Part shown: piece by piece, positions 25,996 through 35,166 of the stretch
How positions within the stretch are numbered: position 1 is the stretch's first letter
Layout: every line of letters starts with the position of its first letter
Assembly (NCBI RefSeq): GCF_025736935.1
Contig: NZ_CP107048.1
Coordinates: 2,121,501 to 2,185,500, forward strand
Reading direction: 5' to 3'
Origin: Qipengyuania sp. SS22
GTDB lineage: Bacteria; Pseudomonadota; Alphaproteobacteria; Sphingomonadales; Sphingomonadaceae
DNA: 64,000 nt
Translations under genes and position numbers: made by a program
The notes under the pieces: generated by a model
What the model saw: only the letters and a program-made list of their open reading frames with translations
Databases searched by the model: none
What the model was told of the DNA's origin: nothing

Positions 25996-26610
25996 TCACC
26001 CCATGGGGATGAAATGGGGGAGTTCGGACACCCGTTCGATCCAGCGGCCTACCGCTGGATAATCACCCAGCCCGAAGCCGCCTTCTTCCGCCACATGGGT
26101 ATAGGCAAACAGCGCGATATCGGCGAGCGAGACACTGTCGCCCACAAACCAGTCGTGCGCGGCAAGATGGCTATCCATCAGCGACAGCGCCTCGCAGCCC
26201 GCGATCCGCTTGGCCATCATCTGCGCCCTCTGCTGCGGCGACAGCTGCGCGCTACCGATAAAATGCAGCCAGAAGCGCATGGTCGCGATATTGGGTTCGT
26301 GGCTGTATTGCTCGAAGAACATCCACCGCAGCATGTCCGCCCGGTCGAAGCGGTCCTGCGGGATCAGTGCGCTGCCCGAGGCGAGATACCAGCAGGCGGC
26401 ATTGCTTTCGGGCAAAAAGCGCGTGCCGATCTGCAGCACGGGGATGCGCCCGTTCGGATTGACCCGTTCAAGGAAGTCGGGCGTCCGTGTTTCTCCAGCG
26501 AGGGTATCGTACTGCCGGGTTGCCAACGGCAGGCCGAGCAGCGCGGCGGTCAGATTGATCTTGTAGCAATTGCCGCTACGCGGATCCTCGTGGAGCGTGA
26601 CCTCAGTCAC
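25996..26610 (-). CDS. Glutathione S-transferase family protein
   Basis: A 204-residue cytosolic GST: thioredoxin-like N-domain with SGNCYKINLTAALLGLP, the cis-Pro region NPNGRIPVLQIG and ESNAACWYLA (the glutathione Glu/Ser motif ES), then an all-helical C-domain ending in a conserved WIERVSELPHFIPM. No substrate can be assigned. The start is GTG; the upstream quinone oxidoreductase stop lies within its first codons (8-base overlap), so the two are coupled. Confidence 0.9.
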   Translation of the reverse strand: MTEVTLHEDPRSGNCYKINLTAALLGLPLATRQYDTLAGETRTPDFLERVNPNGRIPVLQIGTRFLPESNAACWYLASGSALIPQDRFDRADMLRWMFFEQYSHEPNIATMRFWLHFIGSAQLSPQQRAQMMAKRIAGCEALSLMDSHLAAHDWFVGDSVSLADIALFAYTHVAEEGGFGLGDYPAVGRWIERVSELPHFIPMG

Positions 26611-27631
26611 CCGCTACCTCGAGCACGATCTTGCCGATATGATCGCCCGCCTCCATCCGCGCATGCGCAGCGCTCGCATCGGCGAGCGCGAAGGTCTGGT
26701 CCATCACCGGCGCGATCGTGCCATCCTCGAACAGCGGCCAGGCATGGTTATAGATTTCATCGGCCAGCAGCGCCTTGAAATCGTCAGAGCGCGGCCGCAG
26801 CGTCGAACCGGTCAGCGCCAGCCGCTTGCGCATGATCGTGGCCATGTTGATTTCGGCCTTGAGCCCGCCAAGCACGGCGATGGTTACATGCCGGCCGTCA
26901 TCGGCAAGACATTCGATATTGCGCGCGACGTAATCGCCCGAAACCATGTCGAGCACCACGTTGACCCCCTGGCCACCCGTGAAGCGCTTGACCTCCTCGA
27001 CGAAATCCTGCGTCTTGTAATTGATCGCCAGATCGGCCCCCAAATCACGGATTGCCTGGCATTTCTCTTCGCTTCCCGCGGTCGCGATCACGGCAATGTC
27101 GAAAGCCCTCGCCAACTGGATTGCCATGGTCCCGATCCCGCTGGTGCCGCCATGGACCAGCAGCGTGTCGCCATTACCGGCCCAGCCCCGTTCGAACACA
27201 TTGTGCCACACGGTAAACAGCGTTTCGGGAACTGCCGCCGCGACCTGCATCGTCATCGCCTTGGGCACGCGCAGACAATGCGCCGAATGCGCCAGGCAGT
27301 ATTCCGCATAGCCCCCGCCCGACACGAGCGCGCAGACACGCCTGCCCAGCATTTCGGGCGGCGCGCCCTTGCCGATCGCCACGACGGTGCCCGAGACTTC
27401 GAGCCCCGGGATCGGCGAGGCACCGGGCGGCGGCGGGTAATAGCCCTGCCGCTGGATCACGTCGGGCCGGTTGACCCCGGCGTAAGCGACATGGATCAGC
27501 ACCTGGTTCTCGCCCGGTTGGGGCACGGGCAATTGCTCGGACCGCAATACCTCGGGTCCGCCGGGCTCGTCGAAACCCGTCGCTGCCATCGTTTCCGGCA
27601 AATCTGCTGCCACTCGCGCCCCCATCGCCAT
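26603..27631 (-). CDS. NAD(P)H:quinone oxidoreductase, MDR superfamily
   Basis: A 342-residue zinc-independent medium-chain reductase of the quinone oxidoreductase/PIG3 group. Seen are VLIHVAYAGVNRPDVIQRQGYYPPPPGASPIPGLEVSG at the N-terminal catalytic domain and the Rossmann fold LLVHGGTSGIGTMAIQLARAF with NYKTQDF. Structural zinc cysteines are absent. Start chosen at MAMGARVAADLPETM, with AGGGA 4 bases upstream; an ATG at 27715 is in frame but adds unrelated sequence. It is coupled to the downstream GST gene, and divergent from the DUF1192 gene. Confidence 0.89.
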   Translation of the reverse strand: MAMGARVAADLPETMAATGFDEPGGPEVLRSEQLPVPQPGENQVLIHVAYAGVNRPDVIQRQGYYPPPPGASPIPGLEVSGTVVAIGKGAPPEMLGRRVCALVSGGGYAEYCLAHSAHCLRVPKAMTMQVAAAVPETLFTVWHNVFERGWAGNGDTLLVHGGTSGIGTMAIQLARAFDIAVIATAGSEEKCQAIRDLGADLAINYKTQDFVEEVKRFTGGQGVNVVLDMVSGDYVARNIECLADDGRHVTIAVLGGLKAEINMATIMRKRLALTGSTLRPRSDDFKALLADEIYNHAWPLFEDGTIAPVMDQTFALADASAAHARMEAGDHIGKIVLEVAGD

Positions 27632-27723
27632 TGTTCCCTGCGTGTCGTCCCTGCCACGCTTGGCCGTGCAATACCGCGCTGCCCCGTTGACAGCAACCAC
27701 ACAGAATTGCGACATTGGTTCCC

Positions 27724-27924
27724 ATGGATGACGATGCCCGTCCGCGCCCGCGAGGCGACGCCGCGAGCCTGCTTATGGCCGAAGACCTCGGCCCCTATTC
27801 GCAGGACGAACTGGCGGTGCGGATCGCGCTGCTCGAAGCCGAGATTGACCGGGTCGAGAAACACCGCAGCTTCGCTGCCGCGCACCGCAATGCGGCAGAG
27901 GCATTGTTCGGGCGAAAGGAATAG
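27724..27924 (+). CDS. DUF1192 domain protein
   Basis: A 66-residue acidic protein with the DUF1192 pattern: EDLGPYSQDELAVRIALLEAEIDRVEKHR, which forms a short coiled coil, followed by a charged tail. Function unknown; widespread in alphaproteobacteria. ATG at 27724 (an in-frame ATG three codons upstream is possible). It precedes clpA by 128 bases that contain no other gene. Confidence 0.8.
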   Translation: MDDDARPRPRGDAASLLMAEDLGPYSQDELAVRIALLEAEIDRVEKHRSFAAAHRNAAEALFGRKE

Positions 27925-28016
27925 TTGGTGATGCGGGGGCTGAAAATATTGCCCTGCGCACCCATATCCGGCGAGCATACAGCATTGGCTAACCTTCGGC
28001 CCATAGGCTGTCCCGT

Positions 28017-28033
28017 ATTCGCTTCGTGCGAAT
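28017..28033 (+). other. Small hairpin in clpA leader
   Basis: ATTCGC and GCGAAT flank a 5-base loop 20 bases before the clpA ATG. It could influence translation initiation; too short to call a known regulatory RNA. Confidence 0.3.
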
Positions 28034-28052
28034 CCCATGAGAAAGACATCTG

Positions 28053-30440
28053 ATGCCCAGCTTTGCCGCCAATCTCGAAAAGACCCTCCACGCCGCTCTC
28101 ACCGATGCGGGCGAGCGCCGGCACGAATATGCGACGCTCGAGCACCTGCTGCTCGCACTGATCGACGACGAGGATGGCGCGCAGGTCATGGCCGCCTGCG
28201 GGGTCGACCTTGGTGAGCTGACCGCGGTGGTGAAGCAGTATCTCGAGCAGGAATACCAGTCGCTGCAATCGGACGAAACCGCCGACCCGCAGCCGACCGC
28301 GGGGTTCCAGCGGGTGATCCAGCGCGCGATCCTGCATGTCCAGTCGAGCGGCAAGGATACGGTGACCGGCGCCAATGTGCTGGTCGCGCTGTTTTCCGAA
28401 CGCGACAGCTATGCGGTCTATTTCCTGCAGCAGCAGGACATGAGCCGGCTCGACGCGGTGAGCTTCATCAGCCACGGCATCGGCAAGGGCGGCAAGCAGG
28501 TCGAAAGCCGTCCGTCACAGGGTGCCGAAGAAGGCGAAGCGCAAAGCGAGGACAAGGCCGCCGAGAAGGGCAAGAAGGAAACCGCGCTCGACCAGTTCAC
28601 CGTCAATCTCAACAAGAAGGCCGAAGATGGCCGGATCGACCCGCTGATCGGCCGCGGACCCGAGGTCGACCGGACGGTCCAGATCCTGTGCCGCAGGAGC
28701 AAGAACAACCCGCTTTATGTCGGCGATCCCGGCGTCGGGAAAACCGCCATTGCCGAAGGCCTCGCGCGCAAGATCGTCGAAGGCGAAGTGCCCGAAGTGC
28801 TGCAGGACGCGGTGATCTATTCGCTCGACATGGGCGCGCTGCTCGCCGGGACGCGCTATCGCGGCGATTTCGAGGAGCGGCTCAAGCAGGTCGTGAACGA
28901 GCTTGAAGGCATGCCCGATGCGATCCTGTTCATCGACGAGATTCACACGGTAATCGGTGCCGGCGCGACCAGCGGCGGGGCGATGGACGCATCCAACCTG
29001 CTCAAACCGGCGCTGAGTTCGGGTGCGATCCGCTGCATCGGCTCGACCACCTACAAGGAATTCCGCAACCACTTCGAGAAAGACCGCGCGCTGCTGCGCC
29101 GCTTCCAGAAGATCGATGTGAACGAGCCCACGATCGAGGACACGATCAAGATCCTCAAGGGTCTGAAGACCGCGTTCCAGGACCACCACAAGGTGACCTA
29201 CACGGTCGACGCGCTCAAGACCGCGGTCGAACTGTCGGCGCGTTACATCAACGACCGCAAGCTGCCCGACAAGGCGATCGACGTGATCGACGAGGTCGGC
29301 GCGATGCAGATGCTGGTGCCACCCAGCCGCCGTAAGAAGAAGATCACCGCCCGAGAGATCGAGGCGGTCATCGCGACCATGGCGCGCATTCCGCCCAAAT
29401 CGGTATCGAAGGACGACAAGAAGGCGCTCGAAAATCTCGATCGCGACCTGCGGCGTGTCGTCTTCGGGCAGGATGCGGCGGTGAAGAAGCTGTCGACCGC
29501 GATGAAATTGTCGCGCGCAGGCCTGCGCGATCCCGACAAGCCGATCGGCTCATTCCTGTTCAGCGGGCCCACCGGCGTCGGCAAGACCGAAGTCGCGCGC
29601 CAACTGGCCAGCATCATGGGGATCGAGCTCAAGCGCTTCGATATGTCCGAGTATATGGAGCGTCACAGCGTCAGCCGCCTGATCGGCGCGCCTCCGGGCT
29701 ACGTCGGTTACGACCAGGGCGGGCTGCTGACCGATGCGGTCGACCAGAACCCGCATTCCGTGTTGCTGCTCGACGAGATCGAGAAAGCGCATCCCGACCT
29801 GTTCAACATCCTGCTGCAGGTGATGGATAACGGCCGCCTGACCGATCACCACGGTAAGACGGTCGATTTCCGCAATGTGGTGCTGATCATGACCACCAAT
29901 GCGGGTGCGGCCGACATGGCGAGCCAAGGGATCGGCTTTGGCGATGTCAGCAAGGAAGATGCGAGCGAGGAAGCGGTGAAACGCATGTTCACCCCCGAGT
30001 TCCGCAACCGTCTCGATGCGGTGGTACCCTTCGCCTATCTGGGCCGGGACACCGTGGCGCGCGTGGTCGACAAGTTCATCCTCCAGCTTGAACTGCAGCT
30101 GGCCGAACAGAATGTCGACATCCAGTTCGACCAAGAGGCTCGCGCTTGGATGGCGGACAAGGGCTACGACCGTCTTTATGGCGCGCGCCCGATGGGCCGC
30201 CTGATACAGGAAAAGATCAAGCAGCCGCTCGCCGAGGAACTGTTGTTCGGCAAGCTGGCCGATGGCGGTGAGGTGTCGGTGACGATGAAGGACGGCAAGC
30301 CGAGCTTCGAGCTGACCCCTGCCCCGCCCAAGGCCAAGCGCAAGGCTCCGCCGCGCAAGAAGGCGGCGGAGAATAAGGCGCCGACGAGCAAGAAACCGCC
30401 GGCCGATGCCAGCGAAAGCACCGACGAGAGCGAAAGCTGA
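28053..30440 (+). CDS. clpA: ATP-dependent Clp protease ATPase subunit ClpA
   Basis: A 795-residue AAA+ unfoldase that feeds ClpP. Order: double Clp_N repeat (1-145), acidic linker, D1 with Walker A GDPGVGKTAI (about 230) and Walker B ILFIDEIHT, D2 with GPTGVGKTEV and VLLLDEIEKAHPD. The ClpP-docking loop is present as GIGFG after TTNAGAADMASQ. The absence of the ClpB middle coiled coil rules out ClpB. An unusual Lys/Pro/Ser-rich tail of about 40 residues follows the D2 small domain. The adaptor clpS, often adjacent in other bacteria, is not next to it here. Confidence 0.95.
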   Translation: MPSFAANLEKTLHAALTDAGERRHEYATLEHLLLALIDDEDGAQVMAACGVDLGELTAVVKQYLEQEYQSLQSDETADPQPTAGFQRVIQRAILHVQSSGKDTVTGANVLVALFSERDSYAVYFLQQQDMSRLDAVSFISHGIGKGGKQVESRPSQGAEEGEAQSEDKAAEKGKKETALDQFTVNLNKKAEDGRIDPLIGRGPEVDRTVQILCRRSKNNPLYVGDPGVGKTAIAEGLARKIVEGEVPEVLQDAVIYSLDMGALLAGTRYRGDFEERLKQVVNELEGMPDAILFIDEIHTVIGAGATSGGAMDASNLLKPALSSGAIRCIGSTTYKEFRNHFEKDRALLRRFQKIDVNEPTIEDTIKILKGLKTAFQDHHKVTYTVDALKTAVELSARYINDRKLPDKAIDVIDEVGAMQMLVPPSRRKKKITAREIEAVIATMARIPPKSVSKDDKKALENLDRDLRRVVFGQDAAVKKLSTAMKLSRAGLRDPDKPIGSFLFSGPTGVGKTEVARQLASIMGIELKRFDMSEYMERHSVSRLIGAPPGYVGYDQGGLLTDAVDQNPHSVLLLDEIEKAHPDLFNILLQVMDNGRLTDHHGKTVDFRNVVLIMTTNAGAADMASQGIGFGDVSKEDASEEAVKRMFTPEFRNRLDAVVPFAYLGRDTVARVVDKFILQLELQLAEQNVDIQFDQEARAWMADKGYDRLYGARPMGRLIQEKIKQPLAEELLFGKLADGGEVSVTMKDGKPSFELTPAPPKAKRKAPPRKKAAENKAPTSKKPPADASESTDESES

Positions 30441-30460
30441 GCCGCCGACAAAACCACATC

Positions 30461-30500
30461 AAAGGGGCGCCACCGGGAACGGTTGGCGCCCCTTTCGTTT
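30461..30500 (+). terminator. Strong terminator of clpA
   Basis: AAAGGGGCGCCA and TGGCGCCCCTTT form a perfect 12-bp stem around an 11-base loop, followed by CGTTT. It ends about 10 bases before the ATG of the exonuclease gene, so that gene's ribosome-binding site must lie in or just after the hairpin. Confidence 0.85.
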
Positions 30501-30509
30501 GAATCGAGG

Positions 30510-31517
30510 ATGGCCGCAGCCCCGTTCTCCTGGATCAAGCCCGAACCGCACGGCATCCATGTGGTCCCCGCCGATTGCTGGATCGACCCCAGCCGCGCGG
30601 TCGACCGGGCGCTGGTCACGCATGGCCATGCCGACCATGCCCGCGGTGGCCATGGCCAGACCGTCGCCACTCCCGCCACGCTGGCGATCATGGAGTTGCG
30701 CTACGCAACTAAAGCGGGCGCGACCCCGGTCGAATATGGCGAGACGATCCGCCTGCCGGGCGGAGTCGATGCGACGTATATCCCTGCCGGTCATGTGCTC
30801 GGCAGTGCGCAGATCCTGCTGGAACATGCGGGCGAGCGCGTGGTGGTAACCGGCGATTACAAACGCCGAGCCGATCCGACGTGCCCCCCGTTCCAGGTCA
30901 CTGCCTGCGACATCTTCATCACCGAGGCGACCTTTGGCCTGCCGGTGTTCTGTCACCCCCCGATCGAAGAAGAGATGGCCAAGCTGCTCGAGCGGCTGGC
31001 GGCGCATCCCGAACGCTGCGTGCTGGTCGGCGCTTACGCGCTGGGCAAGGCACAGCGGGTGATCGCCGAACTACGCCGCGCGGGCCATACCGACCCGATC
31101 TATCTGCATGGCGCGATGGAGAAGATGTGCCGGCTCTATGAAGAGCACGGCGTGGATCTGGGCGAATTGCGGCTGGTGGCGGACCACACGAAGGACGACA
31201 TGCGCGGTGCAGTGGTGGTGAGCCCGCCATCGGCTCTCAACGATCGCTGGAGCCGCCGCTTGCCCGACCCGATTACTGCTATGGCAAGCGGCTGGATGCG
31301 CGTGCGCCAGCGCGCAAGGCAACGCAATGTCGAGCTGCCGCTGGTGATTTCCGACCACGCCGACTGGGGCGAGTTGACGCGCACTATCACCGAAGTCGAT
31401 GCGGCGGAAAACTGGATCACCCATGGGCGCGAGGATGCGCTGCTGCGCTGGTGCCAGCTTCGCCAACGCCGCGCCCGCGCACTGGCAATGGTGGGATATG
31501 AGGACGAGGACGACTAG
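30510..31517 (+). CDS. Ligase-associated DNA exonuclease (metallo-beta-lactamase fold)
   Basis: A 335-residue MBL/beta-CASP protein of the group annotated mRNA 3'-end processing factor-like or ligase-associated exonuclease. The metal motif is VTHGHADHARGG; further metal ligands are in GHVLGSAQILLE, TGDYKRRADPTC and ISDHADWGEL. It is 2 bases from an ATP-dependent DNA ligase gene, the usual pairing in the Lhr-Core DNA repair gene set. The Lhr helicase and phosphoesterase members of that set are not next to it here. An in-frame ATG at 30483 lies inside the clpA terminator and is unlikely. Confidence 0.87.
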   Translation: MAAAPFSWIKPEPHGIHVVPADCWIDPSRAVDRALVTHGHADHARGGHGQTVATPATLAIMELRYATKAGATPVEYGETIRLPGGVDATYIPAGHVLGSAQILLEHAGERVVVTGDYKRRADPTCPPFQVTACDIFITEATFGLPVFCHPPIEEEMAKLLERLAAHPERCVLVGAYALGKAQRVIAELRRAGHTDPIYLHGAMEKMCRLYEEHGVDLGELRLVADHTKDDMRGAVVVSPPSALNDRWSRRLPDPITAMASGWMRVRQRARQRNVELPLVISDHADWGELTRTITEVDAAENWITHGREDALLRWCQLRQRRARALAMVGYEDEDD

Positions 31518-31519
31518 CG

Positions 31520-33112
31520 GTGGAAGAGTTCGCCGCCCTGATCGACGCGCTGGTCTACACCCGCAGCCGCAACGAGAAGCTGCGGCTGATTGCTGAATAT
31601 CTGCGCGCGACGCCCGATCCGGACCGCGGCTGGGCGCTTGCCGCCCTCGCCGACGGGCTCGACTTCCCTGCGGTCAAAAGCTCGACCATCCGCAACTTGC
31701 TCAAGGACCGGGTCGATCCGGTGCTATGGACGTTGAGCCGCGATTTCGTGGGTGACACGGCCGAGACCGCGAGCCTTTTGTGGCCTGCGCCCGACCAGCC
31801 GCCCTCTCCGCCCACCGTAAGCGAAGCGGTCGAGCAACTGGCGGCGATGAACCGCAAGAGCGTGATCGCGGAACTGCCCCGGCTGCTCGATCGGCTCGAT
31901 GCATCGAGCCGCTATGCGCTGCTGAAACTGGCGACCGGTGGGATGCGCATTGGTGTATCCAGCCGCCTTGCCAAGACCGCCTTTGCGCAGGCTTTCGATG
32001 CCTCGGTCGACGAAGTGGAGGAATATTGGCACGGGCTCGACGCACCCTATGATGCGCTGTTCGGCTGGGCCGCACGCGGCGAAGCGCCGCCCGATATCGA
32101 CAATCTGCCGACCTTCCGGCCTTTCATGCTCGCGCATCCGCTCGAGGAAACCACGGTCGATCTCGCGGACTACGCCGCCGAGTGGAAGTGGGACGGCATT
32201 CGCGTGCAACTGGTCCGCGCCGGGGAGGAAACCCGACTCTACTCGCGTTCGGGCGACGATATTTCAGCGACCTTTCCCGAACTGCTCGACGCGCTGCCCT
32301 TTCCCGCAGTGCTTGACGGCGAACTTCTGGTGCGCGGCGCGACGCAGGGCGGGAAGGAAGGCGGGGCAGCGAGTTTCAACGCGTTGCAACAGCGGCTGGG
32401 GCGCAAGACCGTCAGCAAGAAGATGCTGCAGGACTATCCGGCCTTCGTGCGTCTCTATGACGCGCTGCTGATAGAGGGCGAGGATGTGCGCGGGTTGGCG
32501 TGGAGCGAGCGCCGCGACCGGCTCGAAGCGCTGATGACACGGCTTCCCGACAGCCATTTCGATATCAGTAAAATCGTGCAGGCGAGCGATTTCGAGCGCC
32601 TCGCGCAGATCCGCGAGGGCAGCCGCGACGATGCGATCGAAGGGCTGATGCTCAAGCGCAAGGACAGTCCCTATATCGCCGGGCGGCGCGTCGGCTACTG
32701 GTACAAATGGAAGCGCGACCCGCTGCTGGTCGACTGTGTGCTGATGTATGCGCAGCGCGGGTCGGGGAAGCGATCGAGCTTCTTTTCCGACTACACTTTC
32801 GGCTGCTGGGACGGCGATCCCGACCAGGGCGCTGACCTGCTGCCAGTGGGCAAGGCCTATTCGGGCTTTACCGACGAGGAGCTGAAGAAGATCGACCGCC
32901 ATGTGCGGCAGAACACGGTCAACCGCTTCGGTCCCGTGCGCGAAACCGAAAAGACGCTGGTGTTCGAGGTCGCTTTCGATAGCGTGCATGCAAGCAAACG
33001 GCATAAATCGGGGCTCGCGATGCGATTCCCGCGCATTCACCGCATCCGCTGGGACAAGCCGCCGCACGAAGCGGATCGCATCGAGGCCCTGCGCGCGCTT
33101 ATCCGGGATTGA
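31520..33112 (+). CDS. ATP-dependent DNA ligase (LigB/LigC type)
   Basis: A 530-residue ATP-dependent ligase acting in DNA repair. N-terminal helical DNA-binding domain (1-170), nucleotidyltransferase domain with the adenylated Lys in EWKWDGIRVQLV (about 220), motif III LYSRSGDDIS, motif IV-like DAIEGLMLKRKDSPY and motif V WYKWKRDPLLVDCVLMYA, then an OB fold ending VRETEKTLVFEVAFDSVHASKRHKSGLAMRFPRIHRIR. Start is GTG two bases after the exonuclease stop. Replicative NAD-dependent LigA is expected elsewhere. Confidence 0.93.
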   Translation: MEEFAALIDALVYTRSRNEKLRLIAEYLRATPDPDRGWALAALADGLDFPAVKSSTIRNLLKDRVDPVLWTLSRDFVGDTAETASLLWPAPDQPPSPPTVSEAVEQLAAMNRKSVIAELPRLLDRLDASSRYALLKLATGGMRIGVSSRLAKTAFAQAFDASVDEVEEYWHGLDAPYDALFGWAARGEAPPDIDNLPTFRPFMLAHPLEETTVDLADYAAEWKWDGIRVQLVRAGEETRLYSRSGDDISATFPELLDALPFPAVLDGELLVRGATQGGKEGGAASFNALQQRLGRKTVSKKMLQDYPAFVRLYDALLIEGEDVRGLAWSERRDRLEALMTRLPDSHFDISKIVQASDFERLAQIREGSRDDAIEGLMLKRKDSPYIAGRRVGYWYKWKRDPLLVDCVLMYAQRGSGKRSSFFSDYTFGCWDGDPDQGADLLPVGKAYSGFTDEELKKIDRHVRQNTVNRFGPVRETEKTLVFEVAFDSVHASKRHKSGLAMRFPRIHRIRWDKPPHEADRIEALRALIRD

Positions 33113-33142
33113 ATTCTGCGCCGCCGTCCGCATGGTGGTACA

Positions 33143-33781
33143 ATGCAACGCTACGATCGCAGCCGCCAGAAACTCGCCATGGGACTGGCGTTTCTCGCCG
33201 GCCAGGTCGATGCCATCGGCTTCGTCGTCGCAGGCGGCTATTTCACCTCCTTCATGTCGGGTAATACGACGCGGCTGGGGGTCGAGCTCATTGCGGAGCG
33301 GGCCCCGGCCTGGATCCCGATCCTAATCATCGCCTGTTTCATGGGCGGCGTAGTCGCCGGTGCCCTGGTCGCATTTGGTCGACAGGGGCAGCATAAGCGC
33401 ATCCTGCTCGCCATGGTCACCGCAATGCTCGGAGTGGCCACGCTGGCGCTGGCGCATGCCCACGACATGGTTTTCCTCGCGCTCGCCGCCGGCGCAATGG
33501 GTGTCGCCAACAATGTCTTCTCGCGCGAGGGCGAGGTAACCGTCGGGGTGACCTATATGACCGGGGCGCTGGTGCGCACAGGTCAGGGATTGGCAGCGCG
33601 CATCCTTGGCCGCCCCAGCGAAGCCATGCGCGGCTATCCGACATTGTGGCTATCCCTGGCGGTGGGCGCGGTATGCGGTGCCTGCCTCTTTGCGATGAAC
33701 GCGCTTGTCGCTGCGGGAACAGCCTCGGGCCTCGCACTGCTGTTGTTCGTCTTCGCGGTCAGGATCGAGACACGCGCCTAA
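33143..33781 (+). CDS. YoaK/DUF1275 family membrane protein
   Basis: A 212-residue inner-membrane protein with about six helices and the DUF1275 signature GQVDAIGFVVAGGYFTSFMSGNTTRLG. Function unknown in the family. It follows the ligase by 30 bases on the same strand, but there is no functional reason to group them. Its stop overlaps the convergent DUF167 stop by 4 bases. Confidence 0.87.
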   Translation: MQRYDRSRQKLAMGLAFLAGQVDAIGFVVAGGYFTSFMSGNTTRLGVELIAERAPAWIPILIIACFMGGVVAGALVAFGRQGQHKRILLAMVTAMLGVATLALAHAHDMVFLALAAGAMGVANNVFSREGEVTVGVTYMTGALVRTGQGLAARILGRPSEAMRGYPTLWLSLAVGAVCGACLFAMNALVAAGTASGLALLLFVFAVRIETRA

Positions 33782-34056
33782 GGATCGAGCTGGAGCACCT
33801 TTTCACGCGAAGTCGCGCCGCGCACAATCCGACAGCGTGACGTCGCGACCCCAAGGGCGCGCGCCACCAGTTTTTCGACCGCCGCATTCGCCGCGCCGTC
33901 GCTCGGCTTGGCGCGCACTTTTACCAGCACCCGGCCGTCTTCCACGCTAACGGTTTCGGTCCGCGCACCGGGCGTGACGCGAATTCGCAGCTGGTCGCCG
34001 GATACAAGGCCCCATAGCGCCGCGGGATCGGGCAGGTCAGTCTTGGGCCGCGGCAT
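33778..34056 (-). CDS. DUF167 (YggU) family protein
   Basis: A 92-residue small alpha/beta protein with the family core LRIRVTPGARTETV and VLVKVRAKPSDGAANAAVEKLVARALGV. Function unknown. It overlaps the upstream carbonic anhydrase gene by 20 bases on the same strand, so it is co-translated with it. The start at MPRPKTD is chosen because the upstream in-frame extension is in the carbonic anhydrase coding sequence. Confidence 0.85.
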   Translation of the reverse strand: MPRPKTDLPDPAALWGLVSGDQLRIRVTPGARTETVSVEDGRVLVKVRAKPSDGAANAAVEKLVARALGVATSRCRIVRGATSREKVLQLDP

Positions 34057-34612
34057 CGACGACCGCAGCGGCGTGATGTTTGGCATTCTCGGCATAATGC
34101 GCGACGCCCATGCGCATACCGGCGATGGCCGCATCGTCAAGATCGCGCATCTTGCGCGCCGGGCGGCCGCCCCACAATTCGCGCGCGGCCATCACCTTGC
34201 CTTCGGTCAGCATGGCACCGGCGGCGAGCATCGCATCCGAACCGATCACCGCCTTGTTCATCGCGATGGCGCCGAGGCCGACGAAGCCGCGATCCTCGAT
34301 GGTGCAGCCATGGATCATCGCCATATGGCCGACCAAGACATCGTCACCGATGATGAGCGGCGAACCGCCCGGGTCGCCGGGGCGCTCGGGGTCGCAATGG
34401 CATACGCTGCCATCCTGGATGTTCGACCGCTCGCCGATCACGATCCGGCTGACGTCGGCGCGCAGCACGCAATTGTACCAGACCGAGCTGTCTGCCCCGA
34501 TCTCGACATTGCCGATGATCGTGCAGCCGGGCGCGATAAAGGCGCTGTCGTGGATGCGCGGTGTGTGGCCATGGATCGGGATGATGGTGACACCGGGGCG
34601 GCTCGCGGTCAT
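34037..34612 (-). CDS. Gamma-class carbonic anhydrase family protein
   Basis: A 191-residue left-handed beta-helix protein of hexapeptide repeats (FIAPGCTIIGNVEIG, VIGERSNIQDGSVCHCD, LIIGDDVLVGHMAMIHGCTIED). The histidines at CHCD, GH and HGC match the zinc ligands of the PaaY/YrdA/gamma-CA group. Actual carbonic anhydrase activity is not certain for every member. The ATG overlaps the upstream GNAT stop (ATGA). Confidence 0.87.
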   Translation of the reverse strand: MTASRPGVTIIPIHGHTPRIHDSAFIAPGCTIIGNVEIGADSSVWYNCVLRADVSRIVIGERSNIQDGSVCHCDPERPGDPGGSPLIIGDDVLVGHMAMIHGCTIEDRGFVGLGAIAMNKAVIGSDAMLAAGAMLTEGKVMAARELWGGRPARKMRDLDDAAIAGMRMGVAHYAENAKHHAAAVVDAAAQD

Positions 34613-35166
34613 TGACTGCTCTCCCATTGTTCTTGCGTGAGCGAATACTGGATCGTCGGATTGTCTTCGGGCGGAAAGCCCGGGTCAATGAAATCGAGAT
34701 CCTTGCGCCGGACCATGCCGAGCTTTTGCATCAGTTTCCAGCTGCCGACATTGGCCTCGCTGGTGAGCGCGACGACATGCGGTGCATGGACGCGGGTGAA
34801 GGCCCAGTCGAGCACCGCGCGCATCGCCTCTTCGGCATAGCCGCGCCGCCAGCGATCCTCGCGCACCAGCCAGCCGATCTCGTGATCGCCGACATTGGGC
34901 GCCTGCGGATTATCGACACGCTTGATCCCGCAATGGCCGACCATTTCGCCGCTCGCCTTCTCGATCATGAGCAGGAAGCTGAAGCCCTCGCGCGCATACA
35001 TCGCCATCGCCTTGGCGTGCTTCGCCTCGATCTCGTGCAATTCCTTGACGCCGCCCAGCCGCGCCATGACCGCCGGCGTGTTGAGCAGGCGGTCCTGTTC
35101 GGTAGCATCGCCTTCCTCGATCGTGCGCAGGATCAACCGGTCGGTTTCGGCGATGATATCAGCCAC
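34609..35166 (-). CDS. GNAT N-acetyltransferase (RimJ-like), copy 1
   Basis: A 185-residue acetyltransferase of the Acetyltransf_3 type. ETDRLILRTIEEGD is the typical start; the acetyl-CoA loop is REDRWRRGYAEEA and the C-terminal TSEANVGSWKLMQKLGM completes the fold. Substrate unknown. It overlaps a second GNAT gene upstream by 8 bases and the carbonic anhydrase gene downstream by ATGA. Confidence 0.87.
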   Translation of the reverse strand: MADIIAETDRLILRTIEEGDATEQDRLLNTPAVMARLGGVKELHEIEAKHAKAMAMYAREGFSFLLMIEKASGEMVGHCGIKRVDNPQAPNVGDHEIGWLVREDRWRRGYAEEAMRAVLDWAFTRVHAPHVVALTSEANVGSWKLMQKLGMVRRKDLDFIDPGFPPEDNPTIQYSLTQEQWESSQ

